DNA of 64,000 bases from Bacillus sp. ZZV12-4809 (GTDB lineage: Bacteria > Bacillota > Bacilli > Bacillales > Cytobacillaceae). Below are positions 1 to 7,387 of this stretch, one piece after another. The DNA is taken from NCBI RefSeq assembly GCF_009849585.1, contig NZ_VCRN01000019.1, positions 21,736 to 85,735 on the forward strand. The letters run 5' to 3'. A model generated the notes under the pieces. The model saw nothing but the letters and a program-made list of their open reading frames with translations. It was not told the origin of the DNA and ran no database searches. Made by a program: the position numbers and the translations under genes. The first letter of the stretch is position 1. Every line of letters begins with the position of its first letter.

Positions 1-159
1 AAAGTCTGAAATAAGCTGACCAATCAAACAAATAAGTCCACCGGTTAAAAAGGCCTTAATACAATTTTTAACAACCGGTCTTTTGATCTCTCGTTGTTTT
101 TGCAATTTTTGATATTCCTGTTGCACAGGAGTAAGTTGTTTCTTTTGATTGTTAGACAT
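1..159 (-). CDS. spoVAC: SpoVAC, N-terminal 53 residues (cut by window edge)
   Basis: The reverse strand reads MSNNQKKQLTPVQQEYQKL followed by a hydrophobic stretch (AFLTGGLICLIGQLISDF), which is how SpoVAC proteins begin. SpoVAC is an inner-membrane component of the SpoVA channel that moves dipicolinic acid into and out of spores. The start is the ATG at 159, preceded by AGGAAGG. The rest lies outside the window. It follows the DUF1657 and YhcN/YlaJ lipoprotein genes on the same strand, the order seen in mobile spoVA2mob operons. The family call is firm; whether this is the mobile paralogue type is inferred from context. Confidence 0.85.
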   Translation of the reverse strand, partial: MSNNQKKQLTPVQQEYQKLQKQREIKRPVVKNCIKAFLTGGLICLIGQLISDF

Positions 160-176
160 AACTCGATCCTTCCTCT

Positions 177-650
177 TTAGGTTTGTTCCTTCATAAGACT
201 TTTCAGTTTGTTCAAATCATTTTTTAAGTTCTTCTTATTCATATCGTTTTTTTTCAGTCTTTGCTCGACCTTTTCAAGCTCCCAGAATATTTTTTTATCA
301 GTCGAAACAAAAACTTTATAGTCGGGATATTTTTTTTCTAAGTCGGATTTTACTGACTTCTCGATACTCTTTAATCGAAATCGATCAAAATTCTCAACTT
401 TAATCGCTGCCATAAGCTCTTTATCAGTATTCACAGCTTTTACGTCTGTAATATCTTCCTTGGCAATTATCTTTTCTTTCGCATGATTGGCAACGGATTG
501 ATCAATTGGCTTACTTGTATGTACTTGTGAAATACCAAAAGTACTATTACCTTGAATAAATTCATTTTGATTACCATTACATCCTGATGCGAAACCAATG
601 ACCATTATAATAAAAAGTAGGTTTTTCAATGTGGTTATTTTATCTTTCAA
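177..650 (-). CDS. YhcN/YlaJ-type sporulation lipoprotein
   Basis: The protein is 157 aa with a lipoprotein signal peptide (hydrophobic core, then GFASGC at the lipobox), a polar linker, and a Lys/Glu-rich C-terminal half likely to be helical. YhcN/YlaJ lipoproteins sit on the inner spore membrane. I place the start at the TTG at 650 because GGAGGTG stands 6 nt before it; the ATG at 665 overlaps that ribosome site. The gene lies 17 bp before spoVAC and after a DUF1657 gene. A truncated paralogue lies at 2703-2903. Family assignment rests on the N-terminus and neighbours, since the C-terminal half is divergent. Confidence 0.7.
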   Translation of the reverse strand: MKDKITTLKNLLFIIMVIGFASGCNGNQNEFIQGNSTFGISQVHTSKPIDQSVANHAKEKIIAKEDITDVKAVNTDKELMAAIKVENFDRFRLKSIEKSVKSDLEKKYPDYKVFVSTDKKIFWELEKVEQRLKKNDMNKKNLKNDLNKLKSLMKEQT

Positions 651-690
651 AAAAATCACCTCCATGTTTTTCCATTATTTGAACAGCTGA

Positions 691-721
691 AAAAAGGTTG
701 GTTAAGAGGCCAACCTTTTTT
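691..721 (-). terminator. Intrinsic terminator between DUF1657 gene and lipoprotein gene
   Basis: A hairpin with arms AAAAAGGTTGG and CCAACCTTTTTT is flanked by T runs. A very similar hairpin separates the second DUF1657/lipoprotein pair at 2943-2974, so the terminator was duplicated with the genes. It probably reduces, rather than abolishes, read-through from the DUF1657 gene into the lipoprotein and spoVA genes. Confidence 0.75.
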
Positions 722-732
722 CGCCTTACTAA

Positions 733-939
733 TTACTGTTGTTTGTATTGAGGTTCTTCTTGTTCGATTTGTTGAACACGTGGTTCAATGCTGTCTACAA
801 CGGATTGGGTTTGCTTAGCTGCATCTTGGTAAAGTTGCTTAGCTTGTTGATTATCTGTACCAAGAGCAAATGTTTCAAAACTTGCTTGAGCACTTTTCAA
901 TCCTGCTAGAGCTGTTTTAACGTCATTTATTACTGTCAT
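733..939 (-). CDS. DUF1657 protein, copy 1
   Basis: This is a 68-aa protein starting MTVINDVKTALAGLKSAQAS, with a helical, Gln-rich composition typical of DUF1657. Such proteins are encoded in spoVA2mob-type operons and are made in the forespore; their biochemical role is unknown. The start at 939 has AAGGAGG at good spacing, and the in-frame upstream extension has no ribosome site. It is nearly identical to the copies at 2985-3191 and 3704-4024. A forespore-type promoter lies just upstream (975-1004). Confidence 0.85.
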   Translation of the reverse strand: MTVINDVKTALAGLKSAQASFETFALGTDNQQAKQLYQDAAKQTQSVVDSIEPRVQQIEQEEPQYKQQ

Positions 940-974
940 GATAATTTCCTCCTTGAATTTTTTTTTTACTCTTT

Positions 975-1004
975 TATTTTGCTTTATGGAGAATTTTTTA
1001 TTCA
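975..1004 (-). promoter_or_regulatory. Candidate sigma-G promoter for DUF1657 copy 1
   Basis: On the minus strand TGAATA (-35) and CAAAATA (-10) are separated by 17 bp. This is close to the known sigma-G pattern (TGAATA, 17-18 bp, CATACTA). It lies 36 bp before the start codon. The assignment is by motif only, but it fits the forespore timing of this family. Confidence 0.5.
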
Positions 1005-1421
1005 ATGATTTTTGGGAAATTTAAATCTAAATTATTTTTGACGTATAGCTCCATTTTTTCGATAATAACCCCTTTTCCATATCCCCATCATTTCTTCTAT
1101 TTCTCGTTGACAGCAATAGCTCTTATAACTTTTCATTTTTTCTTTTCTCAACTTCAATTTCTTTTACACCCCTACCTTTATAAAATAAGATGATTGTATT
1201 TCCTGAAAGGACTAATATTTTTCCCATTTTTCGGATATTATCCCAAAGTTTTAAGAGTTTCTCCCTCTTAATCATCCTATTTATGGGTATTTAACATTGA
1301 AAATGTAATAACAAAGATAAACGCATGCATTTGTCGCCGTATTAAGGTTTGTCTAATACATAAAAAGGAACTGTTTTGTTATTAAACATCAAATTTTTCA
1401 TACATTTTAGAAGGTGAAAAA

Positions 1422-1571
1422 ATGACAACAAAACAAAAAAGGAAATCCTTTCAACGTTTAACGTTAAAACCAAAAAAGGACATTGAAGAAATAAAACTTG
1501 GGATTAAACTGGGAGACAAAAGGAAACCAAAAATCCGAGATTGGGCGAAAGAGATGTATAGCTATATTTGA
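1422..1571 (+). CDS. Small basic protein, 49 aa, unknown
   Basis: A short open frame starts MTTKQKRKSFQRLTLKPKK and is rich in Lys and Arg. It has a ribosome site (AAGGTG) about 7 nt before the ATG. It shares the TGATG stop-start overlap with the next small gene, which suggests translational coupling. I do not recognise the family. It is divergent from the spoVA genes and could be a small sporulation protein; that is inference from location. Confidence 0.45.
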   Translation: MTTKQKRKSFQRLTLKPKKDIEEIKLGIKLGDKRKPKIRDWAKEMYSYI

Positions 1572-1693
1572 TGGGGATTAATACAGAATTACAGGTAGGT
1601 GACATTGTCAAATTAAAAGTTGGAGATGTGAAAGGGAAAAATTCTTTTATATTCTGGAAGGCAAGACAACAAAAAACAGAAAGTAAATATTAG
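1571..1693 (+). CDS. Small protein, 40 aa, coupled to the preceding gene
   Basis: The ATG overlaps the upstream stop codon (TGATG). The product begins MGINTELQVGDIVKLKVGDV and has alternating hydrophobic and charged residues suggestive of a small beta-strand domain. There is no recognised family. The coupled start supports a real gene, but the size makes this tentative. Confidence 0.4.
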   Translation: MGINTELQVGDIVKLKVGDVKGKNSFIFWKARQQKTESKY

Positions 1694-2069
1694 TATGCTA
1701 TCTAATAGAATTGATAAAAAAAAATTGGATACATAATTGTTTCAAACTAAAAAGAATCAATATCTCTACATAAGAATACAGGGAAAAAAGTGTTTATAAT
1801 ACTCATTAGAAGGTATGATAAAGAAGGAATTGGCAAACTTTGCACCAAAGATTCACTGTAAGCCAGTTTCTTTTTTGGATAGGTTTTTAAAATCGTGTTT
1901 TAATCAAATATTAAATTATGGCTCTTATCACAAAAGGCAAAGGGATATCATCAAATTAAAGATATATTTTACGCTTCTGTTAGAGATACCGACCATTCAC
2001 TAAACATTAACACATTTGATATTAGCGACTAATCTTAAAACGATTTCCCCTCCCTATATTAATCCTTTT
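1694..2069. other. Gene-poor stretch, probably decayed mobile DNA
   Basis: No convincing complete gene is visible. A 62-codon open frame at 1815-2003 lacks a ribosome site and recognisable motifs. The stretch borders a transposase remnant at 2070, so it is most likely decayed insertion-sequence DNA. Confidence 0.4.
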
Positions 2070-2205
2070 CTAGACTTGATCGGCAAATAGAGAGATATAA
2101 CCTGAAAGTCGAGGCGGCTGCACTTGATTCGGGGTACCTTACAAATCCTATTTGTAAAGGCTTATCTGAGAATTCATATGGTTATCATCAAACAAAACCT
2201 AGTTG
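2070..2205 (+). pseudogene. Remnant of an IS1182-like transposase
   Basis: The plus strand encodes RLDRQIERYNLKVEAAALD followed by SGYLTNPICKGLSE. This matches the conserved block around a catalytic Asp in IS1182-type DDE transposases. The frame is open for only about 45 codons with no start and no flanking transposase sequence, so it is a dead fragment. It lies between the two duplicated DUF1657/lipoprotein units. Confidence 0.6.
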
Positions 2206-2374
2206 ATTAACTCCCCTCTATCTATTTCAACTGAATTAGTGTCCATTTTTATGATCAAAAATAAAGTCCTCTATAAAGAGCGATAGTGCTTCTACAATTC
2301 TCAAACCTTTTTAAATAGCCGTTTAATAAGCAGTCAATCTCGTATGTTAGTTGTTACCTTATAAATCTACACAG

Positions 2375-2620
2375 CTAACTCGTTTCCTTTGCGTATCCAA
2401 TGAACTCTTTAATATTGTCAAACCGGGGGTCATCCCGTTTTACGACAATAAGTTCGGAATCTTCATGGTGACTGATATTAAATTAAAAACTGTCCAAATT
2501 TTCTTTTCTATTGGCAGTAGGATTTATTAACCAGTAAAGATATTTGGAGAGACCATATAACCAAGTGTATATCCATCGGGTTCGCTGTTTGCTAATTCAC
2601 CCCTACCAATCCAACCTTCA
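2375..2620 (-). pseudogene. Remnant of a TctC-type tricarboxylate-binding protein gene
   Basis: On the minus strand two short blocks, GELANSEPDGYTLGYMVSPN and EDSELIVVKRDDPRFDNIKE, match consecutive conserved parts of TctC/Bug-family periplasmic-type binding proteins. In-frame stops and frameshifts separate them and the rest of the gene is missing. It is debris, probably of chromosomal origin, trapped between the duplicated spore units. Confidence 0.5.
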
Positions 2621-2702
2621 CCTTTTTGACACAATACACCCAAGAGAATTAAAAATGAAGGCAAAAAAACCACCCACGATGTTGTGAGGGGTCTCATTGT
2701 GT

Positions 2703-2903
2703 TTATATGTGTTTATAAAGTTTGTTGATGTCAATGAAAAAACGTGTTAAGAATCGAAAAAGAAAGCTTGTATGTACCTGTGAAATACTCAAATCGTTAT
2801 TATTTTCACCCAACTGATTCTGGCTTTCGTTACATCCTGATCCTATTCCGATAACCGTTAATACTAAAAGACCGATCTTTAATTGTTTTATTTTATATAT
2901 CAT
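2703..2903 (-). pseudogene. Truncated YhcN/YlaJ-type lipoprotein, copy 2
   Basis: The first 46 codons parallel the lipoprotein at 177-650: a signal peptide, the lipobox GSGC, and the shared block SISQVHTS. The sequence then diverges into an unrelated short tail and stops, so the C-terminal domain is lost. AGAGGTG precedes the ATG. It lies behind DUF1657 copy 2 and a terminator, which mirrors the first unit. A secreted short lipopeptide could still be made, but loss of function is likelier. Confidence 0.65.
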
Positions 2904-2942
2904 GAATAATCACCTCTGTGTTTCATCCATTATTGAGAGAGT

Positions 2943-2974
2943 AAAAAGGTTGGTTTACTCGACCAACCTTTTTT
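2943..2974 (-). terminator. Intrinsic terminator, copy 2
   Basis: The stem is AAAAAGGTTGGT paired with ACCAACCTTTTT around a 7-nt loop, with a following T run on the minus strand. It is the counterpart of the hairpin at 691-721 and separates DUF1657 copy 2 from its truncated lipoprotein gene. Confidence 0.75.
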
Positions 2975-2984
2975 TGTCTTTTAA

Positions 2985-3191
2985 TTATTGTTGTTTGTAT
3001 TGAGGTTCTTCTTGTTCGATTTGTTTAACGCGAGGTTCAAGGCTTTTTAGAACGGATTGGGTTTGTTTAGCAGCATCTTGGTAAAGCTGCTTAGCTTGTT
3101 CATTTTCCGTACCAAGAGCAAATGTTTCAAAGCTAGCCTGCGCACTTTTCAATCCCGCTACAGCTGTCTTAACATCATTTATTACTGTCAT
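2985..3191 (-). CDS. DUF1657 protein, copy 2
   Basis: This 68-aa protein begins MTVINDVKTAVAGLKSAQAS and ends EQEEPQYKQQ, differing from copy 1 at only a few positions. The start at 3191 has a weak ribosome site (AAGGAG further upstream). A sequence resembling a sigma-G promoter (TGAACT with CATCATT about 17 bp away) lies upstream. Together with the terminator and truncated lipoprotein behind it, this forms a duplicate of the 177-939 unit. Confidence 0.85.
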   Translation of the reverse strand: MTVINDVKTAVAGLKSAQASFETFALGTENEQAKQLYQDAAKQTQSVLKSLEPRVKQIEQEEPQYKQQ

Positions 3192-3375
3192 TGAATAACG
3201 ACTCCTTTAATGTTTTTAATAACCTTTGTTAGAATGATGAAAAATGGTTTTCTTTATAGTTCAAATGTAATCCATATTTTTTATCTAAAAATAATATTAT
3301 GAAGTAAGGTTTGAAAACTAAATTAATATCCTTTTTCTCTTAATAAATAAAATATCCGTTTAATCCAAACGGTTG

Positions 3376-3531
3376 CTATATTTGATTCCAAATTCTCTTT
3401 AAATCTAATGGTACGAATACTTTATCCCCACGTATCTCCCTATGTATAATGGGATGTGAAAAGCATTGATCTAAACTTAACCCTTCTTCTTTTTTATGCC
3501 TAGCTCTTTTGAAGTCTTCGGGTAATCGCAT
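3376..3531 (-). CDS. Small conserved-looking protein, 51 aa
   Basis: The frame starts MRLPEDFKRARHKKEEGLSL, with AAGGAG 8 nt before the ATG. Its C-terminal half (HPIIHREIRGDKVFVPLDL, then KRIWNQI) is clearly related to the plus-strand frame near 4400-4515 (NPIIHKEINGDKIYVALDL). Conservation of the protein pattern despite nucleotide divergence supports a real gene. The family is unknown to me. Confidence 0.6.
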   Translation of the reverse strand: MRLPEDFKRARHKKEEGLSLDQCFSHPIIHREIRGDKVFVPLDLKRIWNQI

Positions 3532-3703
3532 AACAATTGCTCCTTTTTATTTTTAAAAAAAATTTTAGTAAGGGAGCGAGTCTTAACTCCCCTCTAATCT
3601 ATCTAAGGATGTTTTTATTGGTAACAAATGAATCAACACATAAAAATTTTTGGCGACATAAAGCTTCAGAATTGTACAAACGTGTGATTCAGTTATTTAT
3701 TTT

Positions 3704-4024
3704 TTAAGACTGGGCATGTTGGTTTTTTTGTCTTACTTGTTGTGCATTATTTTGGCTTGCGAACTCAGTACCGTATTGACCTTGTGACACTTGCGTACTG
3801 CCTTGGGAAGCTTGGTTTCCGTCATGAGCATATTGTGGTTCTTCTTGTTCGATTTGTTGAACGCGTGGTTCAACGCTTTGTAAAACAGATTGGGTTTGTT
3901 TAGCAGCATCTTGGTAAAGCTGCTTCGCTTGTTCATTATCTGTACTAAGAGCAAATGTTTCAAAGCTAGCTTGAGCGCTTTTTAATCCGGCTAAAGCTGT
4001 TTTAACGTCATTTATGACTGTCAT
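3704..4024 (-). CDS. DUF1657 protein, copy 3, with Gln/Ser-rich extension
   Basis: The first 65 residues match the other DUF1657 copies. A further 40-residue hydrophilic tail follows, rich in Gln, Ser, Asn and His and ending NQHAQS. I place the start at the ATG at 4024, which has AGGAGG 8 nt upstream, rather than the ATG at 4033. A strong sigma-G-like promoter lies at 4062-4092. The tail is unusual for the short members of the family and could mediate partner binding. Confidence 0.8.
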   Translation of the reverse strand: MTVINDVKTALAGLKSAQASFETFALSTDNEQAKQLYQDAAKQTQSVLQSVEPRVQQIEQEEPQYAHDGNQASQGSTQVSQGQYGTEFASQNNAQQVRQKNQHAQS

Positions 4025-4061
4025 GAATAACACCTCCTATTATTTTTTTTGAAACCTTTCT

Positions 4062-4092
4062 TAGAATGTTTGAAGATAGAAATATTTATTCA
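4062..4092 (-). promoter_or_regulatory. Candidate sigma-G promoter for DUF1657 copy 3
   Basis: The minus strand has TGAATA, an 18-bp spacer, then CATTCTA, one base from the CATACTA form of the sigma-G -10 element. It lies 38 bp before the start codon. This is the best forespore promoter match in the island. Confidence 0.55.
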
Positions 4093-4339
4093 TACAAAGT
4101 TTTTAAAATTCGAATTATATTTTTATTATTTTCGGAAAAAATACTCTTGGCAAAAAAATCAAGGAAGAGAGAATAGGGTAAATTTGACGGTTGTACTTTT
4201 GTAAAAGCTGATTAAAGTACAATTGTTTTACAATTCGAGGGGGATTTTCCTTTTCGAGAAGCAAGACTGGTATGCTTATTTAGAAATGGAGTATTGATGC
4301 AGTTTGTATTCATAAAATTAAAAAAGAGGTAGACGGAGT

Positions 4340-4515
4340 ATGTATAAGGACTATCCTGAAACGATTTATATGGACCAAAACCACGAGCAAGGTGTAAGCA
4401 ATTTAATAAAAATATAAATCAGTATTTTTCCAATCCTATTATACATAAGGAAATTAATGGTGATAAAATATATGTTGCCTTGGACCTAGACAGAATCTGG
4501 AATAGGATAAATTAA
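4340..4515 (+). pseudogene. Frameshifted paralogue of the 51-aa protein at 3376-3531
   Basis: An ATG at 4340 has AGACGGAG upstream but its frame stops after 26 codons. The frame that follows encodes YFSNPIIHKEINGDKIYVAL and DLDRIWNRIN, homologous to the C-terminal half of the protein at 3376-3531. A single-base frameshift near 4385 would join the two parts. It lies on the opposite strand to its paralogue, with a terminator behind it. Confidence 0.5.
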
Positions 4516-4532
4516 TATTTAGTTTAGCCACA

Positions 4533-4566
4533 AATACTCCCCACCTGCGTAAAGGTGGGGAGTATT
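4533..4566 (+). terminator. Strong hairpin after the frameshifted small gene
   Basis: Perfect 14-nt arms (AATACTCCCCACCT and its complement) enclose a 6-nt loop. The stem is GC-rich, with only a short T run after it. It separates the small gene from the coat-protein genes. Confidence 0.6.
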
Positions 4567-4684
4567 TAATGCTATCTAAAGGTGGGGGGGTCTTTAAAAC
4601 TAATCTAAAATACCTGCATATTTTTGACCGCTGTGTGGCAATCTACCCAAGTGATTACAACATTGTTAACAAGGAGGAAACATC

Positions 4685-4966
4685 ATGCAACAAATGCAGA
4701 CGGGTATGAATAATCAACAAGCACAAGCTTTAATGACACAACCGCCTGAAATAATGTCAACAAAGGATCATCTCTATGTAAACGATATGTTAAGCTGGAA
4801 TTTACTTGCGATGAAGAAAATGCATTTTTTCGCTCAACAATGTCAAAATCCCGAAGTAAGAGCAGCACTTGAACAAGCTGGACAAATGCATGATCGACAC
4901 TATCAACAGCTGCTTCAACAGATGCAACAGTATGTAACTCAACCTTCACAAAATATGAATCAATAA
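4685..4966 (+). CDS. Small Gln/Met-rich spore coat-like protein
   Basis: The product is 93 aa, with Gln/Met-rich ends and a helical core (STKDHLYVNDMLSWNLLAMK, then HFFAQQCQNPEVRAALEQAG). Helical repeats of this type occur in CotF-related coat proteins. AAGGAGG stands at ideal distance from the ATG. It is followed 13 bp later by a CotF-like gene with its own ribosome site, so the two form an operon. The coat role is inferred from similarity and neighbour. Confidence 0.6.
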   Translation: MQQMQTGMNNQQAQALMTQPPEIMSTKDHLYVNDMLSWNLLAMKKMHFFAQQCQNPEVRAALEQAGQMHDRHYQQLLQQMQQYVTQPSQNMNQ

Positions 4967-4979
4967 GGAGGAAACTATA

Positions 4980-5327
4980 GTGGAAAATAATACTCCAAAC
5001 AGGATTAAAAATCCTGAAACACCAGTCCCTAAGACGCCGCAAATGAACGTTAGAGATTTTCTAAACGATGCCTTAACTACGGAAAAATATATATCTTCCT
5101 CATACTCGACTGCATTAAAAGAAGCTAGCCATGAATCGTTGTATCGTACAATAGCGTCTGTTTCCCAAGAAACAGACGACTGTCACCGCAATCTATATAA
5201 CTTAATGTTTAAAAACGGATGGTACGGTTTGGAAAAAGAAACTCCACAAACTATTCAACAATCGGTTCAGCAATTTTCTAACTACATGCAAAGTCAAGAT
5301 CCATATAGAGGTAATGTAATACAATAA
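4980..5327 (+). CDS. CotF-family spore coat protein
   Basis: The protein is 115 aa and starts at a GTG preceded by AAGGAGG. Residues about 20-95 form a CotF-like helical domain (MNVRDFLNDALTTEKYISSS and ETDDCHRNLYNLMFKNGWYG). CotF-type proteins are spore coat or inner-coat components. It is the second gene of a two-gene unit, with a hairpin 60 bp downstream. The family call is good; the precise spore layer is not known. Confidence 0.75.
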   Translation: MENNTPNRIKNPETPVPKTPQMNVRDFLNDALTTEKYISSSYSTALKEASHESLYRTIASVSQETDDCHRNLYNLMFKNGWYGLEKETPQTIQQSVQQFSNYMQSQDPYRGNVIQ

Positions 5328-5388
5328 AAGAACACGTGTTCAAGAAGAATAAACTCAAGGTAAAACAACAATAGTTATGCGAGACAAA

Positions 5389-5413
5389 AGGTTGGTTAGT
5401 TGTTAACCAACCT
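5389..5413 (+). terminator. Hairpin after the coat-protein genes
   Basis: Arms AGGTTGGTT and AACCAACCT surround a 7-nt loop. The stem core matches the terminators at 691 and 2943, but only AT-rich sequence without a clean T run follows, so termination may be weak. Confidence 0.5.
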
Positions 5414-5458
5414 AGAAAATAATTTAGAATTTACAACAATCGAAAGGGCGGCGGTAAG

Positions 5459-5785
5459 ATGAATCTTAAGTGGATGAAACTTTTATCAACGGTTTTTCTT
5501 TCAATTTTCTTGTTATTAGGGTGTAATAATGGAGATGACGATAATAATCCACCACCGGAGGATGTAACTCCAGGGACAGAGGAACCAATTGAAGATCCTA
5601 TCGACGCAACAGATTCAGATACTATTGATCAACATAATGTCACCCCTGATACAGAAGAACCAATTGAAGATCCAATCGACGCAACAGATCCAGATACTAT
5701 TGATGAACATAATGTCACCCCTGATACAGAAGAATCAATTGAAGATCCTGAAGACGCAACAGATCCAGATACTATTGATGAATAA
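5459..5785 (+). CDS. Lipoprotein with acidic tandem repeats
   Basis: The 108-aa product has a lipoprotein signal peptide ending LLLGC, a short Asp/Asn/Pro linker, then three 25-residue repeats (VTPGTEEPIEDPIDATDSDT type) almost devoid of basic residues. The repeats make a strongly acidic, extended, probably disordered tail exposed outside the membrane. AAAGGGCGGCGG precedes the ATG. It lies between coat and protease genes. Cation binding or spore-surface roles are possible but not shown. Confidence 0.65.
   Translation: MNLKWMKLLSTVFLSIFLLLGCNNGDDDNNPPPEDVTPGTEEPIEDPIDATDSDTIDQHNVTPDTEEPIEDPIDATDPDTIDEHNVTPDTEESIEDPEDATDPDTIDE
5564..5785 (+). repeat. Three 75-bp direct repeats inside the acidic lipoprotein gene
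   Basis: Units start at 5564, 5639 and 5714; the last is three bases short of a full unit and ends with the stop codon. The units are close to identical, so copy number could vary by slippage or recombination without breaking the frame. Confidence 0.85.
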
Positions 5786-5791
5786 GCTTAT

Positions 5792-5820
5792 ACACCGTTT
5801 GTTCTCAAACGGTGTTCTTT
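5792..5820 (+). terminator. Intrinsic terminator after the acidic lipoprotein gene
   Basis: Arms ACACCGTTT and AAACGGTGT with a GTTCTC loop are followed by TCTTT. It sits 7 bp after the stop codon. Confidence 0.7.
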
Positions 5821-5904
5821 ATGTATCAAGATTCAAGGATGTTAATAAGAAATTTAATACTTATATTGCAACATTTTCTAATAATAAATTTATAGAGGTG
5901 TCTC

Positions 5905-7290
5905 ATGACAAAATTACGAAAGTCCTTATTGGTTACTGTTTCCGTACTTATTCTTCTATCCATAGGGTTATTATTCATAGTACCAAATACAAGAAACAAA
6001 GAGAATCCCGAAAATAAAACAGTTGCTGTCGAAAACAAATTTAATCCCACTATAACCAATGTCCAAAATGTTGAAAACGAAAAAAATGTTCTTCAAATAA
6101 ACAGCCTTTCCATGGGTCAAACCATCAAGAATCAATTAAAAAATGATCCTTCCGTTTTTCTAATTAAACACAATGAAAAAACTGAGAGTCATTATATTAA
6201 GAAAGAAGTAAACGTTACATTCAAGACTCTTCCCTCAACAAAGGAAATAAAAAGGATAACACTGGAGATAAATGGCACTATCATTAAAAAGCTAAATTCT
6301 ACGATTGTTTTTCGTTCTAATACGCTTTCGACCAAGGAACTTATTGAATATTTTAACAGACAGGCTATGGTTGAATTTGCTGAACCCAATTATCTTTATC
6401 TGCAAAATCAAATTGGACTTCCTAATGATTTGCTATATAGAGAACAATACCAATGGAACTTATCGGCAATTCAAGCAGAAGCAGGCTGGGATATCACCAA
6501 AGGGGATGAACATATCATTATTGCTGTTATAGACACTGGCGTTGATCTGGACCATCCTGATTTGAGAAGACGAATTACAAATGGTTATAATGTACTGTTG
6601 AATAATAATTTCCCTGATGATGACAACGGGCATGGCACCCATGTAGCAGGAATCATTGCATCGGAAACAAACAACCATGAAGGTGTTGCAGGCATCACTT
6701 GGTATAACAAAATAATGCCTATAAAAGCAATGGGTGCCGAAGGGCATGGGACGACCTTTGATATAGCAAAAGGGATTTTTTGGGCAGTGGATCATGGAGC
6801 CGATGTCATTAATATGAGTTTAGGCAATTATCAGCATTCTTCCCTTTTAAAAGGGGCAATCGATTATGCATACAGTAAAAATGTTGTCTTGATTGCTGCA
6901 GCAGGAAATGAAAATACTATGCAGCCGAGCTATCCAGCTGCTTTTTCTAAGGTTCTAAGTGTCGCCGCCGTAAGTTACACCGGACAACGTGCCCCTTTCT
7001 CAAATTATGGAGATTATATCGATGTTGCAGCTCCCGGAGTTCAAATTCCGAGCACCTATTTTAACCAGCAGTATGCAGCTTTATCAGGTACTTCTATGGC
7101 TTCGCCTCATGTGGCAGGACTTGCTGGCCTCTTGCTTTCAGTAAACCCTAATTTAACGAACCAAGAAGTAATAGACATTATTAAGAATTCTACTTATGAT
7201 TTAGGAATCCCTGGAACTGATCACGAATTTGGTAGTGGCTTAATTAATGTAAAGAATGGATTGGAAGATGCCCAAAGCAAAAGGCAATAA
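5905..7290 (+). CDS. Membrane-anchored subtilisin-type serine protease (S8)
   Basis: The 461-aa protein has an uncleaved-looking N-terminal membrane segment (about residues 8-27), a roughly 150-residue propeptide-like region, and a full S8 catalytic domain. The triad is visible: Asp210 in AVIDTGVDLDHPDL, His246 in DNGHGTHVAG, Ser397 in LSGTSMASPH, with oxyanion Asn335 in AAGNEN. GAGGTG precedes the ATG. It lies among spore genes, so a role in spore protein processing or germination is possible, but the sequence itself shows only an extracytoplasmic protease. Confidence 0.9.
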   Translation: MTKLRKSLLVTVSVLILLSIGLLFIVPNTRNKENPENKTVAVENKFNPTITNVQNVENEKNVLQINSLSMGQTIKNQLKNDPSVFLIKHNEKTESHYIKKEVNVTFKTLPSTKEIKRITLEINGTIIKKLNSTIVFRSNTLSTKELIEYFNRQAMVEFAEPNYLYLQNQIGLPNDLLYREQYQWNLSAIQAEAGWDITKGDEHIIIAVIDTGVDLDHPDLRRRITNGYNVLLNNNFPDDDNGHGTHVAGIIASETNNHEGVAGITWYNKIMPIKAMGAEGHGTTFDIAKGIFWAVDHGADVINMSLGNYQHSSLLKGAIDYAYSKNVVLIAAAGNENTMQPSYPAAFSKVLSVAAVSYTGQRAPFSNYGDYIDVAAPGVQIPSTYFNQQYAALSGTSMASPHVAGLAGLLLSVNPNLTNQEVIDIIKNSTYDLGIPGTDHEFGSGLINVKNGLEDAQSKRQ

Positions 7291-7387
7291 TCCCTTTTTG
7301 AAACCGTTGCTTTTCGTTGTTATAAAACTTCTACATGATGTACATTGTTTGTACATGATAATGGAAAAACTAAGGAGGGAATTTTAG

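Noticed and set aside
1005..1193. 62-codon plus-strand frame starting in the promoter region of DUF1657 copy 1
   Set aside because: Low-complexity Phe-rich translation of T-rich DNA, no ribosome site.
1815..2003. 62-codon plus-strand open frame
   Set aside because: No ribosome site or motif; adjacent to transposase debris.
4683..5042. 119-codon frame antisense to the coat-protein genes
   Set aside because: Shadow of two well-supported plus-strand genes with strong ribosome sites.
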